Translations under genes and position numbers: made by a program
Notes under the pieces: model-generated
What the model was told of the DNA's origin: nothing
The model's input: only the letters and a program-made list of their open reading frames with translations
Database searches by the model: none
NCBI RefSeq assembly: GCF_001280085.1
Contig: NZ_LGED01000207.1
Coordinates: 1 to 64,000 of the forward strand
Source: Saccharothrix sp. NRRL B-16348
GTDB taxonomy: Bacteria; Actinomycetota; Actinomycetes; Mycobacteriales; Pseudonocardiaceae
Direction of reading: 5' to 3'
DNA: 64,000 nt
Shown: piece by piece, positions 59,563-64,000 of the stretch
How positions within the stretch are numbered: position 1 is the stretch's first letter
Layout of the letters: each line of letters starts with the position of its first letter

Positions 59563-61248
59563 GTGAATGATGGCCGAGTGGAATCCGAGCGACTGATCGC
59601 CGGCCGCTACCGCCTGCGGCACGTCCTGGGGCGTGGCTCGATGGGCACCGTCTGGGCCGCGCACGACGAGGTCCTGCGCCGGGACGTGGCGGTGAAGGAG
59701 ATCCTGCGGCCGGCCGGCGCGCCCGACGACGAGGCCGAGGTGCTGCGGGAGCGCACGTTGCGCGAGGCCCGGTCGGCGGCGGCGCTCGCGCACCCGAACC
59801 TGGTCACGCTGTACGACGTGGTGCAGGTCGACGGCGACCCGTACGTGGTGATGGAGCTGGTGCCGTCGTCGTCGCTGGCGGAGGTGGTGCGGCAGCGGGG
59901 GCCGTTGACCGACGTGCAGGGCGCGGTGGTGGCGGACGCGGTGGCCGCCGCGCTGGAGGCCGCGCACCGGGCCGGGATCACGCACCGGGACGTGAAGCCG
60001 GGCAACGTGCTCGTGGCCGACGACGGCCGGGTGAAGCTCACCGACTTCGGCATCGCCCGCAACGTCGCCGAGGCCACCCTGACCAGCCGCGGCATCATGC
60101 TGGGCACGCCCGCGTTCATCGCGCCCGAGGTGGCGGCGGGCGGTGCGGTGTCGTTCGCGGCGGACCAGTGGTCGTTGGGCGCGACGCTGTTCGCCGCGAT
60201 GACCGGGCAGCAGCCGTACGAGGGCACGAACGTGCTGCGGACGATCAACGAGGTGGTGCACGGCGACGTGCCGTCGGCGGCGGCCTGCGGTGCGTTGGAG
60301 GCCGTGGTCGCGGGGCTGATGGTGAAGGCGCCGGACGAGCGGATGCCGTTGGCGGAGGTGCGGCGGCTGGTCCGGCCGTTGCTGCCCGAGCTGGGCACGG
60401 ACGTGTTCCCGGCGTCGACGGCCGCCCGGCCGGTGGTGGAGATCGTGCGGCCGGCGCCGGCCAAGCCGCCGATACCGCCGGACACGCCGTTGGCCGCCGA
60501 TCCCGGCCCGTTGCCGTTCATGGCGGCGGACGCGCCGACGCGCGAGCTGACCCGTCGGCCGGGGTTGACGGTGCTGGTGGCGCTGTCGGCGGCGGTGCTG
60601 TTCGCGATCGGCAGCGTGTCCGGCTTCGCCCTGACCAGGACGGTCGCGGGCGCGTCCCTCCTGCCCCCACCCACCCAGGACGCCCCGTCGCCGCCCGCGA
60701 TCACCGAGACGCCGTCGCTGCTGCCGACCACGGCGTCGGCCGCGACGGCGAACGGCGAGCAGGGCGCCGAGTTCACCATCGAGGTGGGGCCGGACTGGAC
60801 CAGCTTCCTGGAGCAGCGGGTGAACAACGGGCTCGGCCCGAGCACGGCGGTCCACCTGGTCTCGCCGAACGGGTGGTACGAGGTGACGGTGCAGCGGTTC
60901 CCGGACTACTACGAGCGGAACACGATCAAGGACTACCTGCAGCTGGTGCGGTCGAGGTGGGCGGAGGACCAGTACTTCGGCGAGGTGGTGGAGGGGACCG
61001 ACGTCCTGCCGCCGGGTGGGAAGGAGTCGGGCGTCCAGTACAGCTACCGGACCGTCGAACGCGCCACCCCACTGGCCCGCGGCACCGCCTCGCCCGGCCC
61101 CGACCTGCGCCGCAGCCGCTACTCCCGCGTCCTGCCGCGGGGCAACGACCTGTGGGTGGTGGAGGTCGTGGTGCCGACGGAGCAGGAGGAGACGGGGCGG
61201 AGCAGGCTGTTCGACACGATCGCGCCGACCTTCAGGGTGAACGACTAG
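59563..61248 (+). CDS. Membrane serine/threonine protein kinase
   Basis: 561 residues. Residues about 10-270 are a Hanks-type kinase: GRGSMGTVW, VAVKEI (ATP Lys), HRDVKPGNVL (catalytic Asp), DFGIA and GTPAFIAPE. A juxtamembrane linker and helix (about 335-360) lead to an extracytoplasmic region of 200 residues without PASTA repeats (about 380-555: VHLVSPNGWYEVTVQRFPDYYE and others). It is therefore not PknB-like; a ligand is unknown. GTG 59563 or GTG 59578 may be the start. Its end overlaps the convergent MFS gene by four bases. Confidence 0.9.
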   Translation: MNDGRVESERLIAGRYRLRHVLGRGSMGTVWAAHDEVLRRDVAVKEILRPAGAPDDEAEVLRERTLREARSAAALAHPNLVTLYDVVQVDGDPYVVMELVPSSSLAEVVRQRGPLTDVQGAVVADAVAAALEAAHRAGITHRDVKPGNVLVADDGRVKLTDFGIARNVAEATLTSRGIMLGTPAFIAPEVAAGGAVSFAADQWSLGATLFAAMTGQQPYEGTNVLRTINEVVHGDVPSAAACGALEAVVAGLMVKAPDERMPLAEVRRLVRPLLPELGTDVFPASTAARPVVEIVRPAPAKPPIPPDTPLAADPGPLPFMAADAPTRELTRRPGLTVLVALSAAVLFAIGSVSGFALTRTVAGASLLPPPTQDAPSPPAITETPSLLPTTASAATANGEQGAEFTIEVGPDWTSFLEQRVNNGLGPSTAVHLVSPNGWYEVTVQRFPDYYERNTIKDYLQLVRSRWAEDQYFGEVVEGTDVLPPGGKESGVQYSYRTVERATPLARGTASPGPDLRRSRYSRVLPRGNDLWVVEVVVPTEQEETGRSRLFDTIAPTFRVND

Positions 61249-62444
61249 CGGACGTCGGCGGATCGCGCGGTGACGGTGATCGTGGCCGCCGCTCCGATGA
61301 CCGCCGTCGTGATCACGGCGGTGGTCGGCCAGCCGAACCACTCGACCGCCGTCGCGCCGAACGCGGTGCCGAGGCTGCCGCCCACGAAGTACACCAGCAT
61401 GTACGCGCTGTTGAACCGCGCCGGAGCCGAAGGGTCGAGGGCGAGCACGGTGCTCTGGTTCGCGACCTGGGCGGCGAAGAGGCCGGCGTCGAAGAGGGCC
61501 AGGCAGACCACGGTCACGACGGTGTTCGCGAGCGTGAAGCCGATGACCACCGCGGCGGCGCCCGCCAAGGCCAAGCCCACCAGGACGACGCGCCGAGCGC
61601 CCACCCGGTCGGTCCAGGCGCCGGCGACCCGCGTCGCGAGGACACCCGAGAGGCCGGCCAGCGCGTACAGGCCGATCCGCTCGGCCGAGTACGAGTGCGG
61701 TGGCGCCGAGAGGGCTGCCGCGAGCCCGGACCACAGGGCGCAGAACCCGAAGAACCAGAGGGCGCCGCGCAGTGCCGCGAGCCGGAGCGGTGCGTGCCGG
61801 GCGAACAGTCCGGGAAGTGAGCGCAGGGTGGCCAGGTAGCCGTGCTCGACGCCGCCCCGCGCGGCCGGGAGCACCGACAGCGAGCACAGCGCGACCACCG
61901 CGCAGGCGGCGGCGAACACGAGGACCATGCCGCGCCAGCCGAGCTGGTCGGCGAGCCACCCGCCCGCGATCCGGCCGGCCAGGATGCCGGCCGAGATCCC
62001 GGCGGTCACGATGCCCAGGACCGTCGCGCGTCGCCGTGCCGCGGCGAGCCGCCCGGCTACCGAACTGAGGCCCGCGCCCACCGCCGAGCAGGCGCCGATC
62101 ACGCCGATCACCGATCCCAGCACCGGCACATTGCCCACCGCTGCGCTCAACGCCAACGCGACCGCCAGGACCCCGAACTGAGCCGCGAGCACCCGTCTCG
62201 GGGAGAAGCGGTCGACCAGCGGGACGAGCAGGCCCAGTCCGACCACGTAGCCGACCGGCCCGCACGCGAGCGCGAGTCCGACCGCGGCGATCGACGAGCC
62301 CAGCGACTCGGCGACGTCCGCGATCGCGGGCTGCAACGGGTAGGTCGTCGACGTCCCGAGCGCGGCCGCGAGCGACATGAACCACACCGCGGACCCGCGC
62401 AACGGGGTGGCGTTCGCGGTTTCGGCGACAGAATGGACATTCAC
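61245..62444 (-). CDS. MFS transporter
   Basis: 399 residues with twelve predicted helices; the loop 2-3 motif is VDRFSPRRVLAAQFG and the corresponding half-repeat one is WTDRVGARRVVLVG. The pattern (start LAAALGTSTTYPLQPAI) is of the YnfM/AraJ-like drug or sugar efflux group. No substrate or adjacent regulator is evident. The GTG start lies 8 bases after a TACGGT hexamer. Confidence 0.88.
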   Translation of the reverse strand: MNVHSVAETANATPLRGSAVWFMSLAAALGTSTTYPLQPAIADVAESLGSSIAAVGLALACGPVGYVVGLGLLVPLVDRFSPRRVLAAQFGVLAVALALSAAVGNVPVLGSVIGVIGACSAVGAGLSSVAGRLAAARRRATVLGIVTAGISAGILAGRIAGGWLADQLGWRGMVLVFAAACAVVALCSLSVLPAARGGVEHGYLATLRSLPGLFARHAPLRLAALRGALWFFGFCALWSGLAAALSAPPHSYSAERIGLYALAGLSGVLATRVAGAWTDRVGARRVVLVGLALAGAAAVVIGFTLANTVVTVVCLALFDAGLFAAQVANQSTVLALDPSAPARFNSAYMLVYFVGGSLGTAFGATAVEWFGWPTTAVITTAVIGAAATITVTARSADVR

Positions 62445-62452
62445 AGGAATCG

Positions 62453-62458
62453 ACCGTA
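62453..62458 (-). promoter_or_regulatory. Leaderless -10 box of the MFS gene
   Basis: TACGGT on the minus strand, 8 bases before the GTG at 62444. Confidence 0.4.
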
Positions 62459-62594
62459 GGGAGGCGGAAATGCCCGTGCCGGCGGAATTTCGACCAACCG
62501 TTCCGGCGAATCCCGGTCTCGGGTTCAGCAGCGCCCAGACCGGCTGCGGCGAGCCGTCACCACGGCACTGCGGGCAACGGCGTCAGGCGGCGAT

Positions 62595-62600
62595 TAGGCT
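62595..62600 (+). promoter_or_regulatory. Leaderless -10 box of the purine phosphorylase gene
   Basis: TAGGCT lies 6 bases before the GTG at 62607, without a Shine-Dalgarno. Confidence 0.5.
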
Positions 62601-62606
62601 CGCGGC

Positions 62607-63419
62607 GTGACCGGTATCGATGAGAAGACCACCCCTGAGGCCCTGGCCACCGACGCGGCCAAGGCGTTGGCCGAGCGGACCGGGGTGGACAGGCACGACA
62701 TCGCCGTCGTCCTCGGGTCGGGGTGGCGTCCCGCCGCCGACCTCATCGGCGAGCCCACCGCCGAGGTGCCCATGGGCGAGCTGCCCGGGTTCGAGGCGCC
62801 CACCGCCGTCGGCCACGGCGGCACGGTGCGGTCGGTGCGCGTCGGCGACAAGAACGTGCTGGTCATGCTGGGCCGGACGCACGGGTACGAGGGCAAGGGC
62901 GTGGCCAAGGTCGTGCACGGCGTGCGCACGGCCGCGGCGTCCGGTGTCGGCACGGTCGTGCTGACGAACGCGGCGGGCGGCCTGCGGCAGGGCATGACGG
63001 TCGGCCAGCCGGTGCTGATCAGCGACCACCTGAACCTGACCGCGTCGTCACCGCTGGTCGGGGCGCGGTTCGTGGACCTCACCGACCTCTACTCGCCGCG
63101 GCTGCGCGACCTCGCCCGGGAGATCGACCCGTCGTTGGAGGACGGCGTCTACGCGGGCCTGCCGGGGCCGCACTTCGAGACGCCCGCCGAGATCCGGATG
63201 CTGCGCACGATGGGCGCGGACCTGGTCGGCATGTCCACCGTGCTGGAGGCCATCGCGGCCCGCGCGGAGGGCGTGGAGGTGTTCGGCCTGTCCCTGGTGA
63301 CGAACCTGGCCGCGGGCATCACCGGCGAGCCGCTCAACCACGAAGAGGTGCTGGAGGCGGGCCAGGCGGCGGCGAGCCGGATGGGCGCGCTGCTGCGCGA
63401 GCTGGTGACCCGGGCATGA
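62607..63419 (+). CDS. Purine-nucleoside phosphorylase
   Basis: 270 residues of the trimeric PNP type: [14 protein letters not shown] for phosphate, [47 protein letters not shown] and [12 protein letters not shown], with the base-binding VTNLAAGI. It splits purine nucleosides to base and ribose-1-phosphate. The stop overlaps the next start (ATGA), so a phosphosugar mutase that can handle pentose or hexose 1-phosphates is co-translated. Confidence 0.95.
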   Translation: MTGIDEKTTPEALATDAAKALAERTGVDRHDIAVVLGSGWRPAADLIGEPTAEVPMGELPGFEAPTAVGHGGTVRSVRVGDKNVLVMLGRTHGYEGKGVAKVVHGVRTAAASGVGTVVLTNAAGGLRQGMTVGQPVLISDHLNLTASSPLVGARFVDLTDLYSPRLRDLAREIDPSLEDGVYAGLPGPHFETPAEIRMLRTMGADLVGMSTVLEAIAARAEGVEVFGLSLVTNLAAGITGEPLNHEEVLEAGQAAASRMGALLRELVTRA

Positions 63420-64000
63420 CCCTCGCCCCGGCCCTGCGCGACGCCGCGTTCCGCTGGATCGCCGACGACCCCGACCCGGCGACGCGCCTGGAACTGCAGA
63501 CCGTCGTGGCGCGGGCGATGGGCGGTGACGCCGCCGCGGCCGACGAGGTCGCCGACCGGATGGCGGGCCCGCTGACGTTCGGCACGGCGGGGCTGCGCGG
63601 TCCCGTGCGGGCCGGGCCGAACGGGATGAACCGGGCCGTGGTCATCCGCACCACGGCGGGCCTCGCCGCGTGGCTCAAGGCGCACGGGCACGTCGGCACG
63701 GTGTTCGTCGGCCGGGACGCGCGGCACGGGTCGGAGGACTTCGCCGCGGCCGCGGCCGGTGTGCTGGCGGGCGCGGGGTTCACCGTGCGGGTGCTGCCGG
63801 GGCCGTTGCCGACGCCGGTGCTGGCGTTCCTGGTCAAGCGGCACGACGCGGTGGCGGGCGTGCAGATCACCGCGTCGCACAACCCGCCCGCGGACAACGG
63901 CTACAAGCTGTACCTGGCGGGCGGCGGGCAGATCGTGCCGCCGGAGGACCGCGAGATCGAGGCGGCGATCCGGGGCGTGCCCGCGGCCGTGTCGGTGCCG
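63416..64000 (+). CDS. Phospho-sugar mutase, PmmB type (5' part)
   Basis: The first 195 codons are in the window. They contain [33 protein letters not shown] and the phosphoserine loop [20 protein letters not shown] with the catalytic Ser. This is the alpha-D-phosphohexomutase family; the actinobacterial PmmB group next to PNP works on hexose- or pentose-1-phosphates. It is coupled with the phosphorylase gene, which makes ribose-1-phosphate interconversion a likely job. The 3' end is beyond the window. Confidence 0.92.
   Translation, partial: MTLAPALRDAAFRWIADDPDPATRLELQTVVARAMGGDAAAADEVADRMAGPLTFGTAGLRGPVRAGPNGMNRAVVIRTTAGLAAWLKAHGHVGTVFVGRDARHGSEDFAAAAAGVLAGAGFTVRVLPGPLPTPVLAFLVKRHDAVAGVQITASHNPPADNGYKLYLAGGGQIVPPEDREIEAAIRGVPAAVSVP

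Overview
The window is high-GC actinobacterial DNA. AccE next to AccD, EspG/PPE-like and WXG100 proteins, a TNT-type toxin, DUF1707/DUF3558 proteins, an LpdA-type quinone reductase and many GTG starts point to a Pseudonocardiaceae-like actinomycete (Saccharothrix/Lentzea/Actinosynnema group). The genus is inference from gene content only. At least fourteen genes have a TANNNT hexamer 6-8 bases before the start codon, the signature of leaderless transcription.

Left part (1-2.9 kb): the tail of an IS5-type transposase, DoxX, an ArsR/SRPBCC pair with a readable promoter and operator, a VanZ-RDD membrane protein and a small unknown gene. From 2888 to 8917 lies a decayed integrative element of the actinomycete AICE type: a truncated FtsK-like translocase, a RepSA-like initiator broken by an amber codon, an intact excisionase and a tyrosine integrase broken by a one-base frameshift. 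An AT-rich P-loop ATPase (Sll1717-like) and a second copy of the integrase 3' end follow. The element sits in the 3' end of an acyl-CoA dehydrogenase gene. The 27-bp att core covers codons for the catalytic EGTNQIQR motif; the displaced original gene end survives at 2857-2935 and the element supplies a new one.

10-24 kb: purE/purK, a YtrA-type GntR/ABC operon, a secreted ricin-like protein, a degenerate GGDEF-like protein divergent from an ECF sigma factor fused to a transmembrane and extracytoplasmic region, tandem GtrA proteins, a LysR regulator beside a secreted beta-propeller protein, HisN-type phosphatase and a two-component system.

24-37 kb: one tightly packed minus-strand run, birA, PH-domain protein, HMG-CoA lyase, GNAT, CbiZ, YbaB-like, WXG100-like, TNT toxin and putative immunity protein. 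It diverges from accD-accE; a hypothetical protein, Maf and a dicarboxylate symporter follow. BirA would biotinylate the AccA-type subunit encoded at 37256-39028, which assembles with AccD/AccE. The resulting methylmalonyl-CoA is handled by the B12-dependent mutase MutAB and its chaperone MeaB at 54.5-59.5 kb, and CbiZ salvages B12 precursors.

39-45.6 kb: DUF1707, HAD and GNAT proteins, then a DUF3558 lipoprotein, PE-like, PPE-like, EspG cassette, and a DUF559 endonuclease-like gene bracketed by inverted arrays of a 22-bp intergenic repeat. A third array lies at 36306-36456.

45.8-64 kb: LpdA-type quinone reductase, glycerol regulon (glpK, glpF, divergent glpD), two M20 amidohydrolases, meaB-mutB-mutA, a Ser/Thr kinase, an MFS transporter, purine nucleoside phosphorylase and a phosphosugar mutase cut by the window end. 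Several convergent junctions carry strong GC-rich hairpins. No rRNA, tRNA or CRISPR was seen.
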